Shown here: one piece after another, positions 44,034 through 52,347 of the stretch
Layout of the letters: each line of letters starts with the position of its first letter
How positions within the stretch are numbered: the stretch's first letter is position 1
Assembly: GCF_000422825.1 (NCBI RefSeq)
Contig: NZ_KE383928.1
Span: 248,001-312,000, forward strand
DNA: 64,000 nucleotides
Direction of reading: 5' to 3'
DNA from: Nocardioides insulae DSM 17944
GTDB taxonomy: Bacteria > Actinomycetota > Actinomycetes > Propionibacteriales > Nocardioidaceae
Program-made: the position numbers and the translations under genes
Notes under the pieces: generated by a model
The model's input: only the letters and a program-made list of their open reading frames with translations
Database searches by the model: none
What the model was told of the DNA's origin: nothing

Positions 44034-44848
44034 CACTGCTCCTGGGAGGTCGGAGGTGTGGCCGTGTCCGCGTCGCCGGGTGTGGGCGGGCCGCCCACCA
44101 GCGCGAGGAAGACCTCTTCGAGGGTGGGCTGCTTCTCGACGTACTCGACCCTCGCCGGCGGCAGCAGCCCCTTGAGTTCGGCCAGGGTGCCCTCGGCGAT
44201 GATCCGGCCATCGTGCAGGACCGCGATCCGGTCGGCGAGCTGTTCGGCCTCGTCGAGGTACTGCGTGGTGAGCAGGACCGTCGTACCGGTGGACGCGAGT
44301 TCCCTGACCGCGTCCCAGACCTCGATGCGGGCCTGCGGGTCCAGACCGGTGGTCGGCTCGTCGAGGAAGATGACCGGCGGGCTCCCGATCAGGCTCATCG
44401 CGATGTCCAGGCGGCGACGCATCCCACCGGAGTAGGTGCCGGCCCGCCGGCCGCCGGCCTCGGTCAGCGAGAACCGGGCCAGCAGTGCGTCCGCGATCTC
44501 GCCGGGGCGCCTCAGATGGCGCAGTTCGGCGACCAGCATCAGGTTCTCCCGGCCGGTGAGGATCTCGTCGACCGCCGCGAACTGCCCGGTGAGGCTGATC
44601 GACTCCCGTACGTCGGCGCCCCGGGTTGCCACGTCGAAGCCCTGCACGGTGGCCGTCCCCCGGTCCGCCTTCAGCAGGGTGGACAGGATCCGCACGGCCG
44701 TGGTCTTGCCCGCGCCGTTGGAGCCGAGCAGGGCGAAGATGCTGCCGGGTGCGACGTCGAAGTCGACCCCGCGCAGCACCGGCAGGTCGCCGTAGGACTT
44801 CTCCAGGCCCTGCACCCGGATGGCGGGCGGGTCGGTGGTCGTGGTCAT
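44033..44848 (-). CDS. ABC transporter ATPase (DrrA-like)
   Basis: A 271-residue ABC ATPase with Walker A GSNGAGKT (42-49), signature YSGGMRRRLD, Walker B VIFLDEPTTGLDP and LTTQYLDEAEQLADR, the pattern of daunorubicin-resistance ATPases. The C-terminal extension (PTLEEVFLALVGGPP) is the usual DrrA tail. It overlaps DUF1048 by 4 bp upstream and the permease downstream. It powers the ABC-2 permease. Confidence 0.94.
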   Translation of the reverse strand: MTTTTDPPAIRVQGLEKSYGDLPVLRGVDFDVAPGSIFALLGSNGAGKTTAVRILSTLLKADRGTATVQGFDVATRGADVRESISLTGQFAAVDEILTGRENLMLVAELRHLRRPGEIADALLARFSLTEAGGRRAGTYSGGMRRRLDIAMSLIGSPPVIFLDEPTTGLDPQARIEVWDAVRELASTGTTVLLTTQYLDEAEQLADRIAVLHDGRIIAEGTLAELKGLLPPARVEYVEKQPTLEEVFLALVGGPPTPGDADTATPPTSQEQ

Positions 44849-45213
44849 CGTTCCTCCTCGGTGTCGAGCTGCTCGATCTCCTTGATCAGGCGGGCGCGCT
44901 CCTTGTCGAGCCAGCGCTTGCCGACGTAGGCCTGGGCGAAGGTCTCCGCGACCTCGACCGGGTCGTCGCCGGCGATCTCCCGGACCGGGGTGCCGTCGGT
45001 CGCGGCGCGCTCCCAGAGGTCCGCGAGGTCGACGAACATCTGCACGATCGTGTCGCCCTCGGTGACGCCGCTGTAGTACATGAGGTAGCGGTTGAAGGCG
45101 TTCGCCGCCGCGCGATAGGGCTCGGGCAGCGCATCCAGGCGCGCCTTGGCCTGCTTGTACTGCTTCTTCTGCTCGAGCGGGCCGGTGAGCGTCTCGATCC
45201 ACTTGGCTGCCAT
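44845..45213 (-). CDS. DUF1048 family protein
   Basis: A 122-residue soluble helical protein, Lys- and Glu-rich at the ends (EQKKQYKQAKARLDAL and DKERARLIKEIEQLDTEEE). DUF1048 proteins are regularly encoded between a PadR regulator and an ABC exporter, as here; their role is unknown. It starts one base after the padR stop and its own stop overlaps the ATPase start by 4 bp. Confidence 0.85.
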   Translation of the reverse strand: MAAKWIETLTGPLEQKKQYKQAKARLDALPEPYRAAANAFNRYLMYYSGVTEGDTIVQMFVDLADLWERAATDGTPVREIAGDDPVEVAETFAQAYVGKRWLDKERARLIKEIEQLDTEEER

Positions 45214-45214
45214 G

Positions 45215-45544
45215 TCACTTCTCTCCTTCGTGTAGGTCTGCGATGCGTTCGGCGAGGAAGTCCCAGGTCCGCCAGAACTCCTCCAGATAGGTCCGGCCCT
45301 CCGCGTTGAGCGCGAAGACCTTGCGCGGCGGCCCCTTCTCGGAGGGGACCTTCTCCACATCGACCAGGCCGCGCTGCTCGATGCGGATCAGTAGGGCGTA
45401 GACGGTGCCCTCGGCGATGTCGGTGAAGCCGCGGTCGCGTAGTCCCGCGGTGATCTCGTAGCCGTAGGCCGGCTGCTTGGCCAGGATCGCCAGGACGATG
45501 CCCTCGAGCGTGCCCTTGAGCATCTCGGTCAACTGCTTCCTCAC
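45215..45544 (-). CDS. PadR-family transcriptional regulator
   Basis: A 109-residue PadR-s1 regulator: winged helix with MLKGTLEGIVLAILAKQPAYGYEI, GTVYALLIRIEQRGLV and EKGPPRKVFALNAEGR wing, followed by a short C-terminal dimer helix. The GTG has a perfect AAGGAGG site. It heads the operon padR-DUF1048-ABC exporter and probably represses it, releasing on binding an exported drug, as LmrR/LadR-type PadRs do. The palindrome upstream is its likely operator. Confidence 0.93.
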   Translation of the reverse strand: MRKQLTEMLKGTLEGIVLAILAKQPAYGYEITAGLRDRGFTDIAEGTVYALLIRIEQRGLVDVEKVPSEKGPPRKVFALNAEGRTYLEEFWRTWDFLAERIADLHEGEK

Positions 45545-45558
45545 GAGCCACCTCCTTA

Positions 45559-45614
45559 GCTATTCAGTGTCAATGACTACTAGTACATAGTAACGCTGAA
45601 TAGCCAGACCGCAA
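45559..45614 (-). promoter_or_regulatory. PadR operon promoter and nested palindromic operator
   Basis: On the minus strand TTGCGG (45614-45609) and TACTAT (45592-45587) lie 16 nt apart and form the promoter. Two palindromes share one axis at 45581.5: the inner TACTAGTA (45578-45585) and outer arms GCTATTCAG (45559-45567) with its exact complement (45596-45604). The promoter -10 and start lie inside. The region is strikingly AT-rich for this genome. Confidence 0.7.
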
Positions 45615-45669
45615 GTGGTCTCCAGCCGCGGTTTCGTCGCCTGTGTGCGGATCGGGGAAAATGGCCCGC

Positions 45670-46020
45670 ATGCTCACCCCCGTCGCCTGGATCGTCGTCG
45701 GGTACGCCGCCTTCGTGGCGGCCGCCGGCGGGATCGGGGTGTTGCTGAAGGCGCCCAGACCGCGGTGGCTGGACCAGTTCGCCTGGATGCTCGAGGCACT
45801 CGCGGTCGTGCTCGCCCTGGTGGCGCTCGCCTCCCTGGGCGAGGGGGAGCGGCCGGAGAGCATGGCGACCTATCTCGGGTACCTCGCCGCACTGGTCGCT
45901 GTCATCCCGATCGGGATGAGTGCCGTCAAGGAGGATCGGGGCCACTGGGCGTCCGGGGTGATCGCCGTCACCGCCCTGGTGATCGGGGTCGTCGCCGTAC
46001 GCGTCATGATGACCCGGTGA
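45670..46020 (+). CDS. Small membrane protein, unknown function
   Basis: A 116-residue protein with four predicted transmembrane helices (about residues 5-28, 38-58, 68-86, 93-113) joined by short charged loops (KAPRPRW, GEGERPES, KEDRGHW). I recognise no family. ATG 45670 is preferred because a weak -10-like GAAAAT ends 7 nt upstream; ATG 45661 is in frame. Its stop overlaps the next start (GTGA), coupling it to a second membrane protein and a hydrolase. Confidence 0.7.
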   Translation: MLTPVAWIVVGYAAFVAAAGGIGVLLKAPRPRWLDQFAWMLEALAVVLALVALASLGEGERPESMATYLGYLAALVAVIPIGMSAVKEDRGHWASGVIAVTALVIGVVAVRVMMTR

Positions 46021-46463
46021 GTAATCCCAGCACGGGGCGCTCAGGCGTCCACCAGATCCTGCTTGCCGTGTACGCGGTCTTCGCGCTCGCGGCCGGCGCC
46101 AGGAGTCTGGTGCAATTGCTCACCAAGGCCGATGAGGCCCCGTTCGCCTACACCCTCTCGCTGCTGGCAGCCTGCACCTACGTGCTCGGCTGGTTCGCGA
46201 TCCGTCGCGCCGCCGACGGCCGTACCGGCTTCGCCTCGGTGATGCTGTGGGTGGAGTTGGTCGGGGTCCTCGTCGTCGGCACGCTCTCGCTCGTCGAACC
46301 CCAATGGTTCCCCGACGCGACGGTCTGGTCCGACTTCGGGATCGGCTACGGCCTGGTGCCCGCGGTGCTGCCGGTGCTGGGACTGATCTGGTTGCGGCGC
46401 ACCCGCCGCGCCATGGCGAGCGGGGCCGCCGCGGCGGCGCCCACCAAGGAGGCAGGACGATGA
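46017..46463 (+). CDS. Small membrane protein, unknown function
   Basis: A 148-residue protein with four hydrophobic segments (HQILLAVYAVFALAAGARS, YTLSLLAACTYVLGWFAI, MLWVELVGVLVVGTLSL, YGLVPAVLPVLGLIWL) and a basic, Ala-rich C-terminal tail. No family recognised. GTG 46017 overlaps the previous stop, and the end overlaps the hydrolase ATG by 4 bp, so the three genes form one tight operon. Confidence 0.72.
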   Translation: MSNPSTGRSGVHQILLAVYAVFALAAGARSLVQLLTKADEAPFAYTLSLLAACTYVLGWFAIRRAADGRTGFASVMLWVELVGVLVVGTLSLVEPQWFPDATVWSDFGIGYGLVPAVLPVLGLIWLRRTRRAMASGAAAAAPTKEAGR

Positions 46464-47518
46464 CTCAGCCGAACGGACAGTCCACAGCAGTGGCGGTGTC
46501 CCCCGACTCCGGTGAGCACTGGAGTGCGCCCGGCGCATGGCGGGTCGCCGAGGGCGTGTACCGGATCCCGCTGCCGCTTCCGATGGACGGTCTCAAGGCG
46601 GTCAACGTCTACGCCATCGAGGGTGAGGACGGGTACACCCTGATCGACGGCGGCTGGGCCATCACCGAGGGGCGCGCGGCCCTCGAGCAGGGGCTCAAGC
46701 AGCTCGACGCCGGCTTCGGCGACATCAAGCGGTTCTACGTCACGCACATCCACCGTGATCACTACACCCTGGCCTCGGTGCTCGGTGGCGAGGTCGGGGC
46801 GCAGGTGGCCCTCGGTGAGGGCGAGCGCGCCTCGCTCGACATGATCCACCACCGCACCGGGGACAACACGATCGCCCGATCCCTCGCCCAGGCGGGTGCG
46901 ACCGCCATCGCCGAGCAGTGGTCCAGCTCCGGGCAGTCCGACGACCCGACGTTCTGGCGGCTGCCCGACGTCTGGCTGGAGGGCGATGTCCGCGTCCCGG
47001 CCGGGGAGCGGACCCTCGACGCCGTCCACACGCCCGGGCACACCCGCGGGCACTACGTCTTCGCAGACGCCGACGCGGGCCTCCTCTTCGCCGGTGACCA
47101 CGTGCTGCCCACGATCACCCCGTCGATCGGTTTCGAGTCCTCGATGGCGGTCTCGCCGCTGGGTGACTTCATGGCCTCGCTGACCAAGGTGCGCGGCCTG
47201 CCCGACCGCACCCTGCTGCCCGCCCACGGCCCGGTGTCGCCCTCGACCCATGCCCGGGTCGATCAGCTGCTGGCCCACCACGAGGAGCGGCTCGACCTGT
47301 GCGTCGCCGCACTGCGCGGCGGCGAGGCCACCTCGGTCGACATCGCCGGCCAGCTGCCCTGGACCCGGCACGAGCACGCGTTCAGCACGCTCGACTTCTT
47401 CAACCAGGGTCTGGCCGCGATGGAGACCAAGGCCCACCTCGAGCTGCTCGTCGCCCGCGGTCAGGTGAGCCGCGAGGAGCGGGACGGCATCGTCCACTTC
47501 GAGCTGCTGCCTGCCTGA
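46460..47518 (+). CDS. Metallo-beta-lactamase-fold hydrolase
   Basis: A 352-residue MBL-fold protein with the metal motif THIHRDH (95-101), a third-ligand region HTPGHTRGHYVF and FAGDHVLPTITP. A C-terminal helical domain (about 265-345; a winged-helix-like DDE-free end as in LACTB2-type proteins) follows. The family cleaves esters, thioesters or nucleic acids. LACTB2/ribonuclease-Z-type and thioesterase-like roles are possible; the sequence does not decide. It is the last gene of the operon and is followed by a perfect hairpin. Confidence 0.87.
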   Translation: MTQPNGQSTAVAVSPDSGEHWSAPGAWRVAEGVYRIPLPLPMDGLKAVNVYAIEGEDGYTLIDGGWAITEGRAALEQGLKQLDAGFGDIKRFYVTHIHRDHYTLASVLGGEVGAQVALGEGERASLDMIHHRTGDNTIARSLAQAGATAIAEQWSSSGQSDDPTFWRLPDVWLEGDVRVPAGERTLDAVHTPGHTRGHYVFADADAGLLFAGDHVLPTITPSIGFESSMAVSPLGDFMASLTKVRGLPDRTLLPAHGPVSPSTHARVDQLLAHHEERLDLCVAALRGGEATSVDIAGQLPWTRHEHAFSTLDFFNQGLAAMETKAHLELLVARGQVSREERDGIVHFELLPA

Positions 47519-47526
47519 GCCGAGCG

Positions 47527-47574
47527 GGTGGTGGGTCTCGGCGCGGGCCATCGGCCGCGCCGAGACCCACCACC
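47527..47574 (+). terminator. Perfect 20-bp hairpin terminator
   Basis: Arms 47527-47546 and 47555-47574 are exact complements with an 8-nt loop, 8 nt after the MBL gene stop. Confidence 0.88.
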
Positions 47575-47667
47575 CCGGTCATGCCCGGCGCCGCCGCCGG
47601 GGGCGGTGGCACGGCGATTTCGCGCGTACTTGAGGTCGTGTTCATCTCTCGCGCCGTCGTCGCGTCC

Positions 47668-47673
47668 TAGGGT
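47668..47673 (+). promoter_or_regulatory. -10 hexamer of the leaderless DUF2855 gene
   Basis: TAGGGT ends 6 nt before GTG 47680. Confidence 0.45.
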
Positions 47674-47679
47674 CGAAGG

Positions 47680-48798
47680 GTGGCTTCCGAGGGGCATGAG
47701 CAACCCGATGGCGTGGAGGTCCTGGAGACTGATCGCCGCGACCTCACCCGGACCCGGGTCGAGCGCTCCCCCCGGCAGCCGCTCGACCCCGGAGAGGTGC
47801 GTCTGGGGATCGACCACTTCGCACTCACCAGCAACAACGCGACCTACGCCCGCCTCGGCGACGAACTTGGCTACTGGGAGCTCTTTCCCGCGTTACCGCC
47901 GTGGGGGCGGGTCCCGGCGTGGGGCCACCTCGTCGCCACCGAGTCACGGGTGGCCGGCATCGAGGTGGGCGACCGGTTCCACGGTCTCGTGCCGATGGCC
48001 ACCGAGGTCACCCTCAGCGTGGGGGCGGCCGGTGGTCACGGCTTCACCCGGGTTCACCGTGGTGCGGCGGCGTACCGCTTCTACCGGCGGTTGAGCACGG
48101 ACGGCCTCGAGGAGGCCGACCTCTGGCGTCAGACACTCCTCCGACCGCTGTTCATCACCTCCTTCGTCCTCGATCGTGACCACGCCCGCCGCCACGCCTC
48201 GACGGGCGTGGTCCTCACCTCCGCGAGCAGCCGAACCGCGATCGGCACCGCGTACCTGCTCACCGGGCGGGGGGTCCCGGTGACCGGCCTGACCTCGGCT
48301 CGCCACGTCGCGACGCTGCGCGGTCTGGGGTGTTACACGCAGGTGCTGTCCTACGACGACCTGGCGACCGACCCGACGGCGTTGAGGGTGCGTCCCGGCG
48401 AGCAGATCGTGTGTGACTTCGCGGGGTCCGCCAGGATCCGTGCCCACCTGGGGGCGGCCTTGGGTGGGAGTCTCGCCGCATGGATCCGGATCGGTGACCT
48501 CCGGGAGTCCGGCGACGGAGCTCCTGACGAGGGGGAGCGGTTCTTCGCCCCCGACGTCATCGCCGCGCAGGCCCGTGACCTGGGACCGGCCGCGTTCGAT
48601 GCCGAACTCGAGCAGGCGCTGGACGGGATCACCGCCTGGAGCGGTGAGTGGCTCGCGGTCGACGCGGTCCGCGACGCGGGCGCGCTGGGCACGGCCTGGC
48701 GGTCCGCCCTCGACGGAGGTATCGGGCCTACCGGCGCGGTGATCGCGACCCTGGGGTCACTCCGGCGAGCGGATGACTCGCGGTCGTCTCCCGACTGA
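47680..48798 (+). CDS. DUF2855 family protein (MDR-like fold)
   Basis: A 372-residue protein resembling DUF2855, distant relatives of medium-chain dehydrogenases/reductases. Features are PGEVRLGIDHFALTSNNATYA, FPALPPWGRVPAWGHLVATES, and a Rossmann-like region with TGVVLTSASSRTAIGTAYLL. The usual MDR glycine motif is replaced by SSRTAIG, seen widely in this family as I recall. Activity is unknown. GTG 47680 lies 6 nt after a -10. A 9-bp stem around the stop (48784-48813) may end the transcript. Confidence 0.8.
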   Translation: MASEGHEQPDGVEVLETDRRDLTRTRVERSPRQPLDPGEVRLGIDHFALTSNNATYARLGDELGYWELFPALPPWGRVPAWGHLVATESRVAGIEVGDRFHGLVPMATEVTLSVGAAGGHGFTRVHRGAAAYRFYRRLSTDGLEEADLWRQTLLRPLFITSFVLDRDHARRHASTGVVLTSASSRTAIGTAYLLTGRGVPVTGLTSARHVATLRGLGCYTQVLSYDDLATDPTALRVRPGEQIVCDFAGSARIRAHLGAALGGSLAAWIRIGDLRESGDGAPDEGERFFAPDVIAAQARDLGPAAFDAELEQALDGITAWSGEWLAVDAVRDAGALGTAWRSALDGGIGPTGAVIATLGSLRRADDSRSSPD

Positions 48799-48818
48799 CC
48801 GGAGAGGGACGACTCTGC

Positions 48819-49262
48819 TCATGCGGCGCGGCGGCGCATGGGGGTGTGGGGGATGCCGTCCTCGAGGAACTCGTCGCCGTCCGGCTCGAAGCCGTGGGTG
48901 GTGTACCACTCCACCAGCGGGGACTGGCCGTCGAGCAGGATGTCGCGGCTCGGATCGGTCGCCTGGGCGTGCTCGAGGATGGCGCCCATCAGCGCGTCCC
49001 CACGCCCCCGGCCGCGCACCGCGCGGGCCAGCACCACCCGTCCGATCCGCCACACCGTGCCCTCGTCGAGCAGCCGCGCGTAGCCGACCAAGTCATCGCC
49101 CTCGTGCAACAGCACGTGCGTCGTGTGGGGGTCGAGATCGCGGCCGTCCAGATCGGGGTAGGCGCACTCCTGCTCCACCACGAAGACGTCCTGGCGCAGC
49201 CGCGCGACGGCGTAGACGGTGCGGGCGTCGAGCTGCGCGAAGGAGCCGGTGGTGACGAGCAT
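48819..49262 (-). CDS. GNAT acetyltransferase (ElaA-like)
   Basis: A 147-residue GNAT-fold protein. It has the ElaA-type start ARLRQDVFVVEQECAYPDLDG, the acetyl-CoA loop region RVVLARAVRGRGRGDALM (motif A) and VEWYTTHGFEPDGDEFLEDGIPH near the end. The substrate is unknown. The ATG is 6 nt after a TAGGGT -10 on the minus strand, so the mRNA is probably leaderless. It is convergent with the DUF2855 gene. Confidence 0.9.
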   Translation of the reverse strand: MLVTTGSFAQLDARTVYAVARLRQDVFVVEQECAYPDLDGRDLDPHTTHVLLHEGDDLVGYARLLDEGTVWRIGRVVLARAVRGRGRGDALMGAILEHAQATDPSRDILLDGQSPLVEWYTTHGFEPDGDEFLEDGIPHTPMRRRAA

Positions 49263-49268
49263 GGCGAC

Positions 49269-49274
49269 ACCCTA
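49269..49274 (-). promoter_or_regulatory. -10 hexamer of leaderless GNAT gene
   Basis: TAGGGT on the minus strand ends 6 nt before ATG 49262. Confidence 0.45.
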
Positions 49275-49435
49275 GGGCCGATGGCGGCGGTTCGGCGGGG
49301 CGTTCCGGCGAGGAGACCTGACCTCCCCGCACGAGATCGGCGTCCTTCGGGGGCGACGGAGGCACACCACCCGCAGGGTGGTGGGCCTCGCCCGGGGCGA
49401 GCAGGGTGGCCTCGGTCCGCGACAGCGGGGCCGGT

Positions 49436-49441
49436 TAGGCT
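49436..49441 (+). promoter_or_regulatory. -10 hexamer of the thiamine transporter operon
   Basis: TAGGCT lies 10 nt upstream of the conserved riboswitch core and would place the RNA start just before it. The rest of the 49275-49435 gap holds two short hairpins (around 49374-49411) without clear function. Confidence 0.5.
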
Positions 49442-49451
49442 GGAGGTGACA

Positions 49452-49550
49452 CAGACAGGGGAGCCCCGGTGAGGGGCTGAGAGTGCACCGCCGGCGTACG
49501 GCGGAAGGCAGACCCTCCGAACCTGCTCCGGTTAGCACCGGCGAAGGGAG
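49452..49550 (+). ncRNA. TPP riboswitch (THI element)
   Basis: The conserved thi-box parts are present in order: GGGGAGCCCC...GGGGCTGAGAGTG (P2/J3-2 pyrimidine-sensing arm), a variable hairpin CCGCCGGCGTACGGCGG, then ACCCTCCGAACCTGCTCCGG and GCACCGGCGAAGGGAG. The final AAGGGAG is both the 3' strand of the aptamer and the ribosome binding site of thiB, 5 nt from its ATG, so thiamine pyrophosphate would block translation directly. Confidence 0.96.
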
Positions 49551-49555
49551 TTCTC

Positions 49556-50686
49556 ATGCGCTTCGCTGCGCCCACCGATCCCACCCCTGGATTCTTCCGG
49601 CCGCTGCGGATCACGTTGGCCGCGACCGCGGCCGGCCTGGCGCTCGCATCCTGCTCGGTGATCGGCGGGGGAGGCGAGGACGACAGCGGGTCGGACGCGG
49701 CCGCCTCCGGTTCGCCGGAGTCGGCCGGTGGCAAGGTCGTCCTGGTCACCCACGGCTCGTTCAACCTGGGCGAGGACCTGATCGCCGACTTCGAACGGGA
49801 GACCGGCTACGAACTGGTCGTGCAGGCGGCCGGCGACGGTGGCACGCTCACCAACAAGCTCGCCCTCACCGCCGGCGACCCGCCCGGCGACGTGGCCCTC
49901 GGCGTCGACAACACCTTCGCCTCGCGCGCGCTGGAGGAAGGTGTGTTCGCGGAGTACACCCCGGCCCAGCGTCCCGACGGCGTGGCGGCCTACGACCTGC
50001 CCGGCGATGACGGCTCCCACCTGACCCCGGTCGACACCGGCAACGTGTGCGTCAACCTCGACACCGCCTGGTTCACCGACCAGGGCCTGCCGAGGCCGAG
50101 CACCCTGGACGATCTCACCGACCCCGCCTACCGGGACCTGTTCGTCACTCCGGGCGCGGCGACCAGTTCACCGGGCATGGCCTTCCTCCTGGCCACCATC
50201 GCCGAGTACGGCGAGGACGGGTGGCAGGACTACTGGACCGACCTGCTCGACAACGGCGCCAAGTTGGTCGACGGCTGGGAGGACGCCTACTACACCGACT
50301 TCACCCAGGGCGGCGGCAACGGACAGCGGCCGATCGTGCTCTCCTACGACTCATCCCCGGCCTTCACCATCGGCAAGGACGGCTCGAGCACCACCGAAGC
50401 GCTGCTCGACACCTGCTTCGCCCAGGTCGAGTACGCCGGTGTCCTCGACGGCGCCGAGAACGAGGAAGGGGCCCGGGCGCTGGTCGACTTCCTGCTCACC
50501 GACGAGGTGCAGGCGGCGCTGCCGGACCTGATGTACGTCTACCCGGTCTCCGACACGGTCGACCTGCCGAAGGCCTGGGCGGAGCACGCCCCCCGGGCCG
50601 AGGACCCCCACACGCTGGACCCGGCCGAGATCGAGGACAACCGGGAGACCTGGCTCCGCGAGTGGAGCGACCTCACCACCCGATGA
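49556..50686 (+). CDS. thiB: Thiamine ABC transporter substrate-binding lipoprotein
   Basis: A 376-residue lipoprotein of the ThiB/TbpA family. The signal peptide ends in LASC (Cys33), followed by a Gly/Asp/Ser linker. The body has LVTHGSFNLGEDLIADFERETG, GGTLTNKLALTAGDPPGDVALGVDN and FLLTDEVQAALPDLMYVYPV, close to the E. coli pattern. It binds thiamine or its phosphates outside the membrane. It is the first gene under the TPP riboswitch and overlaps thiP by 4 bp. Confidence 0.95.
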   Translation: MRFAAPTDPTPGFFRPLRITLAATAAGLALASCSVIGGGGEDDSGSDAAASGSPESAGGKVVLVTHGSFNLGEDLIADFERETGYELVVQAAGDGGTLTNKLALTAGDPPGDVALGVDNTFASRALEEGVFAEYTPAQRPDGVAAYDLPGDDGSHLTPVDTGNVCVNLDTAWFTDQGLPRPSTLDDLTDPAYRDLFVTPGAATSSPGMAFLLATIAEYGEDGWQDYWTDLLDNGAKLVDGWEDAYYTDFTQGGGNGQRPIVLSYDSSPAFTIGKDGSSTTEALLDTCFAQVEYAGVLDGAENEEGARALVDFLLTDEVQAALPDLMYVYPVSDTVDLPKAWAEHAPRAEDPHTLDPAEIEDNRETWLREWSDLTTR

Positions 50687-52347
50687 GACGTACGGCGGGC
50701 CTGGTCGCGCTGGCGGCACTGCCGGTGGCGGTGCTGTCGGTCTTCTTCGTGCTGCCGGTGAGCGGCATGGTCGCGCGGGGGTTCTGGCCCGAGGGCACCT
50801 TCGATCCCGGCCAGGTCCTCGACGTGCTCGGCCGGCCCCGGACCCACCGGGTGCTGTGGTTCACGCTGTGGACCTCGACCGCCGCGACCGCGATCGCGGT
50901 GCTGTTCGGCCTGCCGGCGGCGTACGCGCTGCACCGACTGGCGTTCCCGCTGCGCGGACTGGTGCGGGCCCTGCTGCTGGTGCCGTTCGTGTTGCCGACG
51001 GTGGTGGTCGGTGTCGCCTTCCGCGAACTCCTCGGCGAGGGCGGGCCGCTCGGCTTCCTCGGCTGGGACGGCACCCCGGCCGCCATCCTGGCGGGCCTGG
51101 TCTTCTTCAACACCGCCGTCGTGATCCGGACGGTCGGCGCCACGTGGGAGTCGCTCGACCCCCGCCCGGCCGAGGCCGCGGCGGCGCTCGGTGCGGGCCC
51201 GTGGACGGTCTTCCGGACCGTCACGCTGCCCGCCCTGCGGCCGGCCGTGGTGAGCGCGGCCAGTGTGGTCTTCCTGTTCTGCGCCACCGCGTTCGGTGTC
51301 GTGCTGACCCTCGGCGGGGTCCGCTACGCCTCGGTGGAGACCGAGATCTACCTGCTCACCACCAACCTGTTCGACCTCTCCGCCGCAGCGGCGCTCTCCC
51401 TGCTGCAACTACTGGTGGTCACCCTGTTGCTGGCCCTCTCCGCGCGGCTGCGGGCCACGCCCGACGGGGCCGTCGCCCGCGGCGTGAGTCGCCCGCGACC
51501 CCTGTTCCCCCGCCGGGCGGCCCGCCGACCCGGCCCACCGGCGTACGGCGACGTGCTGGCCGCGCTCAGCACCCTGCTGCTGTTGCTGCTGGTCGCGGCC
51601 CCGATCGTGACCCTGATCGTGGGCAGCCTGCAGCGCTCCGGCGGGGGCGGGTGGACCCTCGACAACTACCAGGCGCTCGGCGGCACCGGTGAGCACGACG
51701 CCCTGCTCGCACCGGCGATCGACGCACTGGTCACGAGCCTGCGCACCGCGGTGGACGCCACCTGGATGGCGCTGCTGCTGGGCGGACTGGTCGCGCTGGT
51801 CGTGACCCGGCGCAGTCACTCGCGCTCCGAGCGCCGGATCCGGGGGGTGCTGGACGGCTTCTTCATGCTGCCCCTCGGCGTCTCGGCGGTGACCCTCGGC
51901 TTCGGCTTCCTCATCACCCTCGGGCCGCTGCGCAGCAGTCCGCTGCTGGTGCCGATCGCGCAGGCGCTGGTGGCGTTGCCGCTGGTGGTGCGGACCCTGG
52001 TGCCGGTGCTGGGCGGGATCGACGACCGGCAGCGCCAGGCCGCCGCCTCGCTCGGCGCCGGCCCTCTCCGGACCGCGCTGGTGGTCGACCTGCCGATCGT
52101 GTGGAAGCCGCTCCTCGCCGCGGCCGGCTTCTGCTTCGCGGTGTCCCTGGGGGAGTTCGGGGCCACCTCGTTCCTCGCCCGGGCCGAGGAACCCACCCTC
52201 CCGGTGGTGATCTTCCAACTCATCGGCCACCCTGGCGCGATGAACTACCAGATGGCGCTGGCCGCCTCCGTGGTGTTGGCAGCGGCCACCACCGTCGTGA
52301 TGCTGCTGGTGGAGCGGCTGCGGGTGCCCTCTGCGGGGGCGATGTGA
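50683..52347 (+). CDS. thiP: Thiamine ABC transporter permease (duplicated)
   Basis: A 554-residue permease with two copies of the binding-protein-dependent transport domain. Each has the EAA loop: EAAAALGAGPWTVFRTVTLPALRPA in the first half and RQAAASLGAGPLRTALVVDLPIVWKPL in the second. About twelve helices are visible, with an Arg-rich linker near the middle. Fusion of both permease halves is normal for ThiP. ATG 50683 overlaps thiB and the end overlaps thiQ. Confidence 0.95.
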   Translation: MRRTAGLVALAALPVAVLSVFFVLPVSGMVARGFWPEGTFDPGQVLDVLGRPRTHRVLWFTLWTSTAATAIAVLFGLPAAYALHRLAFPLRGLVRALLLVPFVLPTVVVGVAFRELLGEGGPLGFLGWDGTPAAILAGLVFFNTAVVIRTVGATWESLDPRPAEAAAALGAGPWTVFRTVTLPALRPAVVSAASVVFLFCATAFGVVLTLGGVRYASVETEIYLLTTNLFDLSAAAALSLLQLLVVTLLLALSARLRATPDGAVARGVSRPRPLFPRRAARRPGPPAYGDVLAALSTLLLLLLVAAPIVTLIVGSLQRSGGGGWTLDNYQALGGTGEHDALLAPAIDALVTSLRTAVDATWMALLLGGLVALVVTRRSHSRSERRIRGVLDGFFMLPLGVSAVTLGFGFLITLGPLRSSPLLVPIAQALVALPLVVRTLVPVLGGIDDRQRQAAASLGAGPLRTALVVDLPIVWKPLLAAAGFCFAVSLGEFGATSFLARAEEPTLPVVIFQLIGHPGAMNYQMALAASVVLAAATTVVMLLVERLRVPSAGAM

